Positions 8,689 through 17,039 of a stretch of DNA of 64,000 bases are shown here, piece after piece (the first letter of the stretch is position 1; each line of letters opens with the position of its first letter). The notes beneath the pieces were generated by a model, which did not search any database, was not told where the DNA came from, and saw only the letters and a program-made list of their open reading frames with translations. The stretch is from Rhodanobacter denitrificans (GTDB lineage Bacteria > Pseudomonadota > Gammaproteobacteria > Xanthomonadales > Rhodanobacteraceae), in assembly GCF_000230695.2 (NCBI RefSeq), contig NC_020541.1, positions 2,232,001-2,296,000 on the forward strand, read 5' to 3'. The position numbers and the translations under genes were made by a program.

Positions 8689-9848
8689 GGCAGGTCTCCT
8701 TCTCTTTGCTGCGAGGCGTCGGCTCGCGTTCTCGTTGTGCTTGCATGCCGTGAATCTTCTTCTGCGTGGAGGTAAATCGATGTCGTGCCGATCGAGCTGT
8801 GGCGAAGATTCTGCTGGATGTGGTGGATCGGTGTTCCGTCTTCGGCCTGATGCGTAGCGGCCGTATGCCGTAGCCAATGAGTCGACGCCCGCCGCACTCG
8901 GGAGGCTTTGGCGGCATCTTCCTTTTGGAGCGTATCCGCAACATGCCGGAAGGTGGCCTTGACGATCTGATAGATCGCCGTGGGAGTGAGCGCAGAAGCG
9001 CGGCCGGCGATCCCCAGAATGGCCGGTATCTTGCCATTGTCGGCCGGCGCGGGCGGCAACCCATGGAAGCCCCGATAGCGCGCGAAATCCTCCATGAGAT
9101 GGTCGCTGAGGGGGATCTGACCCTCGACGTCGCCTTTGCCCACGACATGGAGCCACCACCGACCACGAACGCGCTGGAAATCGCTCTCGCAGGCCGCGGC
9201 GGCCTCGGAAGCCCGTAAAGCCGTTTCGTACAGGAAACGCAGTACCCAACGAGCGCGTTCGTAGCGTTGGCAATTCCGGTTCGTCGACCGTGGCCAACCG
9301 TCGATGCTGTGAAGCACGTCGTCCCAAAGGGATCGGTCCAGATAGCGCTCGATAGCACGGGGCATCCCGCGACGCGCGCGTCGCCGCTGCAACACAAACG
9401 GACTGCCGGCGAGATAGCCGGCGCGTACGAGATAGTTGAACAGCCCTGCGAGGATGCCCAAGGCCTGACGTCGGCTGCGCTCGGCCAATGGTCCCGTGAA
9501 CAGGCGCCGATGCTCACCACGACGGGCCAGACTGTCGTCGCACCAAGTGGCGGGCGGATGGCAGAGAAATGCTTCGTAGGCGATCACATCCTCGCGGGTG
9601 AGGCTCGACACCGGCTTGCCACGTATTTGCGTGGCCCAGAGCAGCAGCCGTTCTGCCTCCTTGCGGTAGCTGCGAAAGGTATGGGGCGAGTCGTGATATT
9701 CCGCCAGCCACAGGCCGATCGCCGCCACGTCGTCATTGGCCGCAATCTGTCTGGCCACGTTCGCCGGAGCACGGTTGGTTCCGGCGCATCCCGACAGGAC
9801 AGGAGGCAGGGCCTGGGGTACGGCGAGGCTCAAAGGATGTTCAGTCAT
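8685..9848 (-). CDS. Tyrosine recombinase / integrase (TnpS-like, second lineage)
   Basis: This 387-residue phage-integrase-family protein has an N-terminal SAM-like domain (residues 45-160) and a catalytic domain with Arg in ETALRASEA, Lys in VVGKGD, HWLRHTAATH, LRHSSIGTTSIY and the tyrosine nucleophile. It is divergent from a coiled-coil KfrA-like gene (10016-11002), the same layout as tnpS/tnpT, but the sequence is clearly of a different lineage. The ATG at 9848 was chosen over an upstream alternative start. It probably acts in cointegrate resolution for a transposon whose tnpA is missing here. Confidence 0.78.
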   Translation of the reverse strand: MTEHPLSLAVPQALPPVLSGCAGTNRAPANVARQIAANDDVAAIGLWLAEYHDSPHTFRSYRKEAERLLLWATQIRGKPVSSLTREDVIAYEAFLCHPPATWCDDSLARRGEHRRLFTGPLAERSRRQALGILAGLFNYLVRAGYLAGSPFVLQRRRARRGMPRAIERYLDRSLWDDVLHSIDGWPRSTNRNCQRYERARWVLRFLYETALRASEAAAACESDFQRVRGRWWLHVVGKGDVEGQIPLSDHLMEDFARYRGFHGLPPAPADNGKIPAILGIAGRASALTPTAIYQIVKATFRHVADTLQKEDAAKASRVRRASTHWLRHTAATHQAEDGTPIHHIQQNLRHSSIGTTSIYLHAEEDSRHASTTRTRADASQQREGDLP

Positions 9849-10015
9849 GCTTACCGATGTCCAATGCCGCGGGACCACCAGCGTACTGCTGAATTACTTT
9901 CGATTATAAGGATTATCATAAATTTCCTGATTTCATCATTACACATATAACGTAATACCGTGATATACATGATTCATATCCTGCGAAATTGACCCGCCAG
10001 CAACTGAGAATGCCC
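9849..10015. promoter_or_regulatory. AT-rich divergent region, candidate resolution site
   Basis: This 167-bp AT-rich gap lies between the divergent recombinase and TnpT-like genes. It contains short dyads, for example ATTAC (9938-9942) with GTAAT (9952-9956) and GATAT…ATATC at 9962-9980. Both are plausible recombinase or accessory-protein sites. No single core site stands out. Confidence 0.4.
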
Positions 10016-11002
10016 ATGAGCCGTGTCAGTGATACCCGCCAACGTACCCGCGAAGCCGCTGCCCAGCTCGTTGTCGGCGGCAAACGACCCCACGAAATCA
10101 CGGTCGACCAGATCTATACGGCCATCCAGCAGGGCAGCCGCACGACGATCAATGACGAGTTGAAGCTGTGGAAGGACGAACGTACAAAAGCGGACGCCCT
10201 CGGCGCCGATCTCCCGGCCGCTGTGGCCGATGCGATGCGCACCCTGTGGGTGTCCGCTGTCGAGCAGGGCGAAGCGGTATTTGCCGAACAGCGGGGCGCC
10301 TTGGAGACCGCTTTGGCGGAGGCCGAGCAGCAGCGGAATGCAGCCCTGCAAACGCGCGCCGATGCCATGGAGATGGCGACAGCACTGACCGAACAGTGCG
10401 AAACACTTCGACATGAAGTTGCCGCGCAGCAAGCGCGCGTGGAGACCGAGATGGGTGCGAAGAACCAAGCTCTGCAGGATGGGCAGGCGCTGCAACAAAG
10501 GTTCATCACCTTGCAGACCGAGACGGCTGAACAGATCGAACGTATCCGTCAAGCTCAAACCGAACAGGCCGAGGAATTCCAAGCCGCGATCGCGAGCCGA
10601 GATGCGGCTTTCCAGATCGAACGCGATAAAGCGAATGAGCGACTGGAGATCGCGCAAGCACGCATGCTGCAGGAGATCGACGCCGCACGCGAAGGCCAGC
10701 GGCGCGCGGAAAACCAGCTGACCAAAGCGCGAGAGCGACTGGAACAGCAGCAGGCCAGCTTGGCGGAGCTACGCTTGGATGCAGGGCGCCATCGTCGCGA
10801 GTTGGCTGAGCGTGATATCCGCCTTGAAGCACTGGCCACTACTGTCGCAGAGCGGGATCGGATGGTCATCGAGTTGGCCGCAGTTCGCGGGCAATTGGAA
10901 GGGATGGGCACGGCGGTGCAGTCGCTCGAAGCCCGGGCGAAAGCCGCAGAAGCTCGGTTAACTCAGACACCCGCACCGCCTCGAAAACGCCGGCAACATT
11001 AG
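10016..11002 (+). CDS. TnpT-like KfrA-N coiled-coil protein (second lineage)
   Basis: This 328-residue protein has an N-terminal KfrA-like DNA-binding segment (SDTRQRTREAAAQLVVGGKR…IQQGSRTTINDELKLWKDE) and then a coiled coil from about 75 to 310 with a basic Pro/Arg tail. It is divergently paired with the recombinase at 8685-9848, so it is probably that recombinase's accessory protein. The start at 10016 is preferred because GAGA lies a few bases upstream. ATG 10010 and TTG 9989 are in-frame alternatives. A transposon-end-like sequence follows at 11014-11051. Confidence 0.72.
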   Translation: MSRVSDTRQRTREAAAQLVVGGKRPHEITVDQIYTAIQQGSRTTINDELKLWKDERTKADALGADLPAAVADAMRTLWVSAVEQGEAVFAEQRGALETALAEAEQQRNAALQTRADAMEMATALTEQCETLRHEVAAQQARVETEMGAKNQALQDGQALQQRFITLQTETAEQIERIRQAQTEQAEEFQAAIASRDAAFQIERDKANERLEIAQARMLQEIDAAREGQRRAENQLTKARERLEQQQASLAELRLDAGRHRRELAERDIRLEALATTVAERDRMVIELAAVRGQLEGMGTAVQSLEARAKAAEARLTQTPAPPRKRRQH

Positions 11003-11013
11003 AACATCGAAAG

Positions 11014-11051
11014 ACGCGCTTTACATTTTTGGGGGTTGGGCAAAATTAGCC
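11014..11051 (-). repeat. Diverged transposon terminal repeat
   Basis: Read inward from 11051 it begins GGCTAATTTTGCCCAACCCC. That parallels GGCTATTTGTGCCCATCCCC at 8583 and 49090 but is clearly diverged. As at the other two sites it lies shortly after the stop codon of a plus-strand transposon gene. It would close the recombinase/TnpT-like element to its left. Confidence 0.55.
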
Positions 11052-12919
11052 TGGTTGAGCCATTTCCTACGGTGGCAAGGGAACGGGACGTCCCGCATGT
11101 CGCCAGGGTCGAAAGCGGCCCCGCGCCTGCTACCGAGGATGGCGCCGAGGCATTGACGCCGCCCGCCACGCTGGCGCCGCCGAAGGTCCAGCTCGACTCG
11201 ACCACCGCCCTGCCGGTGTTACCGGCGATCCCGCCGGATGAGGAGCCAGGTGGTGATGGCCTCTCTGCGGCGCCGCACGATGCGGCACCGCCACCACCAC
11301 CGCGCCACCTCGATGTGGCCGACACGACGATCGTCGCCTCATCGACCCGCTATGTCGCCGTCTCCCAGGTCCAGGGGACGCTGCGCTCGGGCAGCAAGAA
11401 GCCGGGCGCGGTCCGCAAAGTTGCGATCGACCAGGTGATCGAGTGGCTGCGTGGTCGCAAGGGCGTCGCTGTGCCGGCGGACTGGCGCGAGCGATCGTCA
11501 TGGGAGGTCGGGACCGACACCGGCGCCAAGCAGTGCTGGTGGGAGACGGATGGCAGCCATGTGGCGATGCGCCTGGATGAGCCTTGTGGCCAGCTGCCGG
11601 GACGCCATTGGCGCGTGGAGTTCGTCCTGGCGCTCACTGCGAAGGAGGTTGTCGTCGGCACCCGTCTGAGCGTGCTTGTCCAGCGCGGGGTGGAACCACA
11701 GGTCAAACCCTCTGTTCCAGGCCTGGTCCGCCTGATGAACAGCAAGCTGGAGTTCCTCGCGGACGGAACACCGGGCAACGGCACGGCTGAGTTCGTCGCC
11801 AGCGACGCCGACGTGCGCCATCTTGTCGGGTTGATTAGCGACCGCCACCGGACCATCGCGCTGGTCATCATTCACACGGCCACCGCGCGCTCACGGGCGG
11901 CGATCTCGGCGGCGACCCTGGCCAAGAGGGTCGCCGGCATTGCTCGCGTGGTGATGATCGACACCGGCGGAGCGCAGCGGCTCGCGCACGCGCTCGGTCC
12001 GGCAGGCGTGATCCCCCGCAACGGAGTGCGCCTCTACGGTCGCCAGTTCGACGCGGATCTTGCCAGCGCGAGCTGTCCCGTCCTTCCGCCCGAAAGCTGG
12101 CCAGGCCGGGACGCTGTGGGCCAACTGGAGGACGCCTGCGCAGTGGTTTCGGTGTCGGTCGACGACGCCGAGATTGACGTGCCCTCCTTTGCGCATATCC
12201 GGCAGCTGATCGCGCGCGAGCGGCGACGCCAAGAACGCGAACGCCTGACCAGTGCCAGCGAGGAAGTCGTCGACGAGATCGCGAGCCTCCGCGCGGCCCT
12301 GGCGGCGGCCGAAGGCGACGTAGCCGCCGCCGAAGAACTCGCCGCCGAGCAACAGAATCGCGCCGAGGAGACCGAAGAGCAGCTGCGCAGCGCGTTGGCG
12401 AAGCTGATGATCGCCTCGGAGCGGATCGACCAGCTGCAGGCCGCGCAGCGTGCCGCCGTCAACGACGTGCCGCTTCCGGAAACTTGGGCCGCGTTGGAGC
12501 GATGGACGGTGGAGCAATTCCAGGATCGGGTGGTCTTGACCGCGGGCGCGATGCGCGCCGCCCGCGCGTCGGTGTTCGAGAACATACCTCTCGTCGCCGA
12601 GACGATCGCCCTGCTAGGCAACCAGTACTGGACGGTAAAGACCACCGGGTCGGAGGAAGCGCGCCTCGATCTCGTGGAGGCGCAGAAGAAGTTGTACGTT
12701 GAAATCAGCCCCGCAGGCGAAGCGCTGAACAACGCCAAGCTGAAGGGGCAGTACCAGACCACGTATCAGGGGAGGCGTTATACCCTGGACCAGCACGTGA
12801 GTGGATCCAGCTCGCGCGATCGCCGCCGCGGTTTTCGTCTGTACTTCACGTGGTCGGACGACTTACAGAAGGTGATTATCGGCAGCTTGCCTGAGCATCT
12901 CGACAATACGCTCACGTGA
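11036..12919 (+). CDS. Large protein of unknown function, 5' end cut by a transposon end
   Basis: The open frame has 627 codons. Its first in-frame start (TTG at 11036) lies inside the transposon terminal repeat, so the original N-terminus is probably lost. The protein has a Pro-rich N-terminal region (residues 25-90), a globular part (100-390) with a hydrophobic segment IALVIIHTATARSRAAISAA, a coiled coil (about 395-470), and a C-terminal globular region with FRLYFTWSDDLQKVIIGSLP and HLDN close to its end. I do not recognise the family. The two-domain-plus-coiled-coil build resembles large defence-associated proteins only in general style. No partner genes remain beside it. Confidence 0.65.
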   Translation: MGKISLVEPFPTVARERDVPHVARVESGPAPATEDGAEALTPPATLAPPKVQLDSTTALPVLPAIPPDEEPGGDGLSAAPHDAAPPPPPRHLDVADTTIVASSTRYVAVSQVQGTLRSGSKKPGAVRKVAIDQVIEWLRGRKGVAVPADWRERSSWEVGTDTGAKQCWWETDGSHVAMRLDEPCGQLPGRHWRVEFVLALTAKEVVVGTRLSVLVQRGVEPQVKPSVPGLVRLMNSKLEFLADGTPGNGTAEFVASDADVRHLVGLISDRHRTIALVIIHTATARSRAAISAATLAKRVAGIARVVMIDTGGAQRLAHALGPAGVIPRNGVRLYGRQFDADLASASCPVLPPESWPGRDAVGQLEDACAVVSVSVDDAEIDVPSFAHIRQLIARERRRQERERLTSASEEVVDEIASLRAALAAAEGDVAAAEELAAEQQNRAEETEEQLRSALAKLMIASERIDQLQAAQRAAVNDVPLPETWAALERWTVEQFQDRVVLTAGAMRAARASVFENIPLVAETIALLGNQYWTVKTTGSEEARLDLVEAQKKLYVEISPAGEALNNAKLKGQYQTTYQGRRYTLDQHVSGSSSRDRRRGFRLYFTWSDDLQKVIIGSLPEHLDNTLT

Positions 12920-12988
12920 TCGGACAAGCGCCACTTTTCTTGTGGCGAAAATTCCACCCGATACAGCGAGATCCCGGCCGTTCGCCGG

Positions 12989-13201
12989 CTAGGCCTCGCC
13001 GATCGCTTCGGATAAAAGGGCCGACAGTCGCTCGTGCACCCAGGCTTCGTCGGCCGGTCCCGCGGCGTCCTGCACGACGTCGGCCTCGCCGGCGAAGGCC
13101 ATCATCAGGTCGCCGTTGTCAGGGTATTCGGCTCGGAGCGCCGGCAGCCGGGCCGCGAGGCTGGCGATGCTGCTTTCGAGTTCGGCGCGTGATGATGACA
13201 T
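12989..13201 (-). CDS. Small conserved-looking hypothetical protein
   Basis: This 70-residue acidic protein begins MSSSRAELESSIASLAARLP and has a DLMMAFAGEADVV segment. The ATG at 13201 fits the start of the Ser/Ala-rich helix, and an upstream start would add a poor 12-residue extension. It is followed by no transposon gene and is probably a chromosomal gene of the inverted segment. Function is unknown. Confidence 0.55.
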   Translation of the reverse strand: MSSSRAELESSIASLAARLPALRAEYPDNGDLMMAFAGEADVVQDAAGPADEAWVHERLSALLSEAIGEA

Positions 13202-13308
13202 GGCGCCATTTTTCCCTTGCGCGCCATCGACGCGCAACTGTAGCGGCGCTGATTACGCCATGGCTTGCGCATCAGGGTGTCGTCGGCTCCGCGCTGTCCC
13301 CGGATACG

Positions 13309-13340
13309 AAAAAGCGCACCTGCGCCATAGCGAGGTGCGC
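13309..13340 (-). terminator. Rho-independent terminator for leftward transcription
   Basis: The stem is GCGCACCT (13314-13321) with AGGTGCGC (13333-13340), around an 11-nt loop. On the minus strand it is followed by a run of five T. It would end a transcript entering from the right, a gene that the transposon end at 13379 may have separated from its terminator. Confidence 0.65.
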
Positions 13341-13373
13341 TTCAGATCATGGGCAACCGAACAGCAAGATCAG

Positions 13374-13378
13374 GTGAC
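13374..13378. repeat. Flank of the right copy's inner end (candidate original target duplication)
   Basis: GTGAC directly abuts the terminal repeat at 13379. If the inversion model is right, this is one half of the original 5-bp target duplication. Its partner, read as GTCAC, should lie just outside the far end of the left copy beyond the window. Confidence 0.5.
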
Positions 13379-13416
13379 GGTGCTGCCTTGTTTTAGGTGC
13401 AAAAAGTAACGCTTCG
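13379..13416 (+). repeat. Terminal inverted repeat, tnpT-side end of the mer transposon
   Basis: It begins GGTGCTGCCTTGTTTTAGGT, is identical to the left copy's end at 6390-6427, and matches the reverse complement of 29985-30022 at 33 of 38 positions. A related but shorter ATCAAAGAGTTGCT motif recurs inside both ends (near 13482 and near 29962), perhaps an internal transposase-binding repeat. Confidence 0.88.
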
Positions 13417-13615
13417 CGCCATTCGGCAACACATTGATTGTATTAATAAAAAGATCTTGCGAGTTTAGCAAATATCATTTCAATCAAAGAGTTGCTGTTA
13501 CCCCTTTTTGAGACCCTAATTCGGGCTGATCGGCGGTGGTCCGCGATGATTTTGCTGCAAATAGTGACACTTCGACCTTGCGGTGGGTCGGATTGACTCG
13601 GCGGGGCCGGCATCG

Positions 13616-14554
13616 TCAACGGGAGGAACGCGTGCGAGGCCTGGCCGATTTTGCGGCCTTCTTGGCCGCTCCTGGGCGCTTAACCTTCGTGGCCTGACCT
13701 TGGGCCCGAAGGATCGCGGGCAGATCGCCCAACGTGGCCCATTGGCGCTCCAGCGTCTCGACACGCGCCCGGTACGCCGCCACGTCTTGCTGCGCCGTGG
13801 TCAAACTGGCGCGGACGGTGGTCAGTTCGTGCCGATGCTTCTCGCGCTCGGCAGCACGTTCCTTCTCCACAGCGGTCAGCCGGGTGCGCCATCCCTTGCT
13901 CTCCTGGCGGGCGCGATCCACCTCGGCGTGGCCATGATCTTCCGCGGCGCGCAGTTGCTGGGCCAGCGATTCGCGTTCGGCGGCCGCGGTGGCTTCCTGG
14001 GCCTGCAGGCGCGCTGTGACGCTGAGGTACTCCGCTTCCAGTCGCCCGTTACGCGCTTCCAGCGCTTCCCGCTGCTGGGTCAGATCCGCCAGTTGTGCGG
14101 CTTGCTGCTCGACGAGCCGTTGAATATCGGCCAAGCGTGCCGCCATGGCCGTTTCGGCCTGCTGCGCCTGCGCGAGCGCTTGCTGGAGTTGCGCGTGCGC
14201 CTGTTGAAGGGTCTCTCGTTCACGATCAAGCGCCACGCGATCGTCGGCGAGTTGTTGCCGCTCACGGGCAAGGTCGGCATGCACGGCCTCGCGCGCCTGC
14301 TGCCACGCCTGTGCCCACCATTGTTCCGCCAGGGTGGCGATTCCGGCGGGGACGTCGGGGATCGATGCCATCGCCTGCTGTGCGGTCAATCGGGCGCCCA
14401 GCGCCTGCCACCACGAATCGAGTAGCCGGGTGACGGTGTTCGGCGAGCCGGTACCGAGGTGGGCGCGGATCCGCTCCACCGTGGGGCGCTCGCCGGCGGC
14501 CACGAGGGCGTCGGCGGCGGCGTGAACCTGCGCTTCGGTGATGCCTTTGGCCAT
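13616..14554 (-). CDS. tnpT: TnpT, cointegrate-resolution accessory protein
   Basis: This 312-residue protein is the same as the left copy. A KfrA-like HTH covers residues 1-55, a heptad-rich Gln/Ala/Glu coiled coil covers about 95-280, and the tail is basic (KRPGAAKKAAKSARPRTRSS). It is expected to bind the intergenic site at 14555-14663 and to stimulate TnpS-mediated recombination, as in Tn4651. It is the first gene inside the left terminal repeat, separated from it by about 200 bp without a gene. Confidence 0.87.
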   Translation of the reverse strand: MAKGITEAQVHAAADALVAAGERPTVERIRAHLGTGSPNTVTRLLDSWWQALGARLTAQQAMASIPDVPAGIATLAEQWWAQAWQQAREAVHADLARERQQLADDRVALDRERETLQQAHAQLQQALAQAQQAETAMAARLADIQRLVEQQAAQLADLTQQREALEARNGRLEAEYLSVTARLQAQEATAAAERESLAQQLRAAEDHGHAEVDRARQESKGWRTRLTAVEKERAAEREKHRHELTTVRASLTTAQQDVAAYRARVETLERQWATLGDLPAILRAQGQATKVKRPGAAKKAAKSARPRTRSSR

Positions 14555-14663
14555 GGCGAAGCTTTCCTCTGTGCGGCGTGACCGGGTTTGGTGCTATACA
14601 AGCGATAATAGATCGTTATCGCAAGTAGGCCTTTCTAATCGTTACTTATCTTACATACTACAT
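14555..14663. promoter_or_regulatory. Putative rst resolution site and divergent tnpS/tnpT promoters
   Basis: This is identical to 5144-5252 in inverted orientation. The inverted repeat GCGATAA/TTATCGC with a 7-nt centre lies at 14602-14622. The size, AT-richness and position between tnpS and tnpT fit the Tn4651 resolution site. Confidence 0.65.
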
Positions 14664-15800
14664 ATGAAAAGAAACAGCGATTTGCGACTTCCCACCCTGC
14701 CTCCTATCGCTCCGCCGGAGCAATTGGCCACGGAAGCGGCGGCGGCCGTGCGCGACATCCTGGCCGAAGCGGCGTCGGCGAACACCGCGCGCAGTTATGC
14801 CAGCGCGCTGCGCTACTGCGCCGCCTGGTATCAGGGCCGCTACGGCCAGCCGTTTGCCCTGCCATTGCCCGAGGCGGTGGTGATCCAGTTCATCGTCGAC
14901 CACCTGGCCCGTCGGAGCGAATCGGCGCTCACCTGGGAGCTGCCGCCCGCACTGGATGCCGCACTGGTCGAGGCCGGCCTCAAACAACGCCTGGGGCCGC
15001 TGAAGTTGAGTACGATCAGCCATCGGATCGCCGTGCTGTCCAAAGCGCACCAGTGGCGTCGCGTGGCCAACCCGTGCGAGCAGCCGGCCGTCCGTCACCT
15101 GCTGGCCCGCGCCCGCCGCGCCGCGGTCAAACGCGGCGACCGCCCCACCAAGAAGACCGCGATCACCCAGCCCGAGCTGGCCGCGCTGCTGGCCACCTGC
15201 GATGCCTCCCTGACCGGGGTGCGCGATCGCGCGCTGCTGCTGTTCGCGTTCGCCAGCGGCGGGCGCCGACGCAGTGAAGTGGCCGCCGCGGACCTGAGCG
15301 ATCTGCGCCGGGTCGGCGAGCGCGCGTTCGTGTACCACCTGGGGCACAGTAAGACCCAACAGGCCGGACCGAGCGTCACCGCCACGCCCGACAAGCCCAT
15401 CCTGGGTCCCGCGGCCGACGCACTGGCCGCTTGGCTGGCGGCGGCTCAGCTCACGGACGGCCCGATCTTCCGTCGGCTGTGGCGGCACCGCATTGGTGGC
15501 GGCCTCTCACCCGCCTCGGTCGCAGCCATCGTGCAACGCCGCGCCGCGATGGCTGGGTTGGAGGGGGACTTCGGCGGGCACAGTCTGCGCTCGGGCTTTG
15601 TCACCGAAGGCGGCCGCCAAGGCATCGCGCTGCCGGCGTTGATGGCCATGACCGAGCACCGCGCGGTGGGCAGCGTAATCGGGTACTTCCAGGCCGGTGG
15701 CGTGACCGACAATCCCGCGGCGCGCCTGCTCGACGATGGCATCCTGCATGCGTCGCACGCATCGTCCCCCTCATCGGTTTCGGGCGACGATGCGTCATGA
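14664..15800 (+). CDS. tnpS: TnpS tyrosine recombinase (cointegrate resolution)
   Basis: This 378-residue recombinase has a full set of catalytic residues (Arg in GGRRRSE, Lys in GHSKT, HSLRSGF, TEHRAV and the GYFQ tyrosine). A Ser/His-rich C-terminal tail follows the nucleophile. It resolves the cointegrate made by the Tn3-type transposase, working with TnpT. The ATG at 14664 leaves the resolution region free upstream, although an open frame continues through it to 14538. It is convergent with the patatin gene (73-bp gap). Confidence 0.88.
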   Translation: MKRNSDLRLPTLPPIAPPEQLATEAAAAVRDILAEAASANTARSYASALRYCAAWYQGRYGQPFALPLPEAVVIQFIVDHLARRSESALTWELPPALDAALVEAGLKQRLGPLKLSTISHRIAVLSKAHQWRRVANPCEQPAVRHLLARARRAAVKRGDRPTKKTAITQPELAALLATCDASLTGVRDRALLLFAFASGGRRRSEVAAADLSDLRRVGERAFVYHLGHSKTQQAGPSVTATPDKPILGPAADALAAWLAAAQLTDGPIFRRLWRHRIGGGLSPASVAAIVQRRAAMAGLEGDFGGHSLRSGFVTEGGRQGIALPALMAMTEHRAVGSVIGYFQAGGVTDNPAARLLDDGILHASHASSPSSVSGDDAS

Positions 15801-15872
15801 CCGCCGGCGCGTGCTCCACGCGGGCTATCCGCGCACAAACATCACCCCGCCTGGCGCATCCGATGACCCGAT

Positions 15873-16913
15873 TCAAAAGATGGCCATGCGGGTGCGTAAA
15901 AATTCCTCATCCGACACGGACAATTCCGCCAGGTTTTTCAGTGCGGGCAAACGACGCACGTCATCCATGGCCATCGGAAAATCCAGACGCGGGTTGATGC
16001 GGTGGTAGGCGGTACCCAGCAGGCCCGCCGCCAACAGATTGGTGTACTGCGACTGGCTTTCGTCGATGACGTTGTGGAAGTGCGCACCCCAGGCCAGCAA
16101 ACCGCCGTTACGCAAGCGTTCTGGGGTATAGGGCATGGCACATTGCTCACCGGTGCCTATCGACAATACGGCCAGTTGTGCCAGGCACGTGGCACCAAGG
16201 TCGTGAGGCGGCGCGATACCGCGCCGACTCGGGCGGCTGAACTGGAACGCCTCCACCACACCGAGTAGCGCGGGGTTGTTGGCGTAGAGCCCACCATCGA
16301 CGAGATCGCTCAGGCGTTCCGTCGCGTGGGCGGCGAAGAAGGTTGGCGCCGCCGAGGTGGCTAATGCCAGATCGGCGAGACGATCTTCGCCACGCCATGG
16401 GCCTGGCTTCGCGTAATCGCTGCGGAAGAGATGGGGTCGTGCATTGGTCAGCGAGGCCGCGGTGACGCAGACATCCGTCTGCACCGCGCCTAAGGTGAGG
16501 TCGCCGAAGAACGCATGCATCGCCTCGCGTAAGGCGTCGCTGCGGTAACGGGGGCGGAAATTTCTCATCCACCCGAAGCGCCGCATCGTTGAACCGAAGA
16601 TGCGCGGCACGTGTCTTTCATACAGGGCGGATATCTCGCTCACCGGTCGGCCCAGTGCCAGCGCCAGTGCGATGATCCCGCCCGTCGACGTACCACAGAT
16701 GAGGTCGAAACGCGCCCCCAGCGGCAGCGCGTTATCAGTCAGCGTATTCAAATACGCTTCGACGCATTCGAGAATCTTGAGTGTCAAATAACCGCGGGCG
16801 CCGCCCCCATCCAGGGTGAGCACCGAAAACAACCGGGCGGTACCGGCACGAGGCGATGGGGGTTGCGCTAAATGCATGGCAGAGGGTGTGCTGGCTTGGA
16901 CTCTTCGATGCAT
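15873..16913 (-). CDS. Patatin-like phospholipase, last gene of the mer-side block
   Basis: This ~346-residue soluble patatin-fold acyl hydrolase has the oxyanion motif DGGGARG, nucleophile GTSTGG and DGGLYANNP with the catalytic Asp. It resembles CapV-type bacterial phospholipases. No nucleotide cyclase or other CBASS gene is nearby, so a role in phage defence is not supported. The start is uncertain: ATG 16913 is used here, ATG 16877 and GTG 16985 are in frame, and none has a clear ribosome site. It lies 126 bp after the oxidoreductase on the same strand and may be read through from the mer promoters. The left copy is frameshifted. Confidence 0.82.
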   Translation of the reverse strand: MHRRVQASTPSAMHLAQPPSPRAGTARLFSVLTLDGGGARGYLTLKILECVEAYLNTLTDNALPLGARFDLICGTSTGGIIALALALGRPVSEISALYERHVPRIFGSTMRRFGWMRNFRPRYRSDALREAMHAFFGDLTLGAVQTDVCVTAASLTNARPHLFRSDYAKPGPWRGEDRLADLALATSAAPTFFAAHATERLSDLVDGGLYANNPALLGVVEAFQFSRPSRRGIAPPHDLGATCLAQLAVLSIGTGEQCAMPYTPERLRNGGLLAWGAHFHNVIDESQSQYTNLLAAGLLGTAYHRINPRLDFPMAMDDVRRLPALKNLAELSVSDEEFLRTRMAIF

Positions 16914-17039
16914 GAGAGGAAACGCGAAGGCTGCCCTTGTCTTGACGAGTTCGTTATGCGCCTCGCGTGGGTTGAGGTGCTGCACTAGGTCACGTCAGGA
17001 AAGCTACACGCCGTGCGGACTTTTTGCTTGGCGCGCCTG

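Noticed and set aside
13379..13383. CAGCA/CAGCACC shared by both inner junctions as a target duplication
   Set aside because: It lies inside the terminal repeat: the far end also begins GGTG before the CCTTGTTTTAGG core. Placing the end at GGTG gives the ACGCT/AGCGT pair and restores the OMF gene, which is a better explanation.
15873..16913. Patatin-like gene as a CapV effector of a CBASS anti-phage system
   Set aside because: The motifs are compatible, but there is no CD-NTase, Cap2/Cap3 or other CBASS gene in the window. The gene travels at the end of a mer operon.
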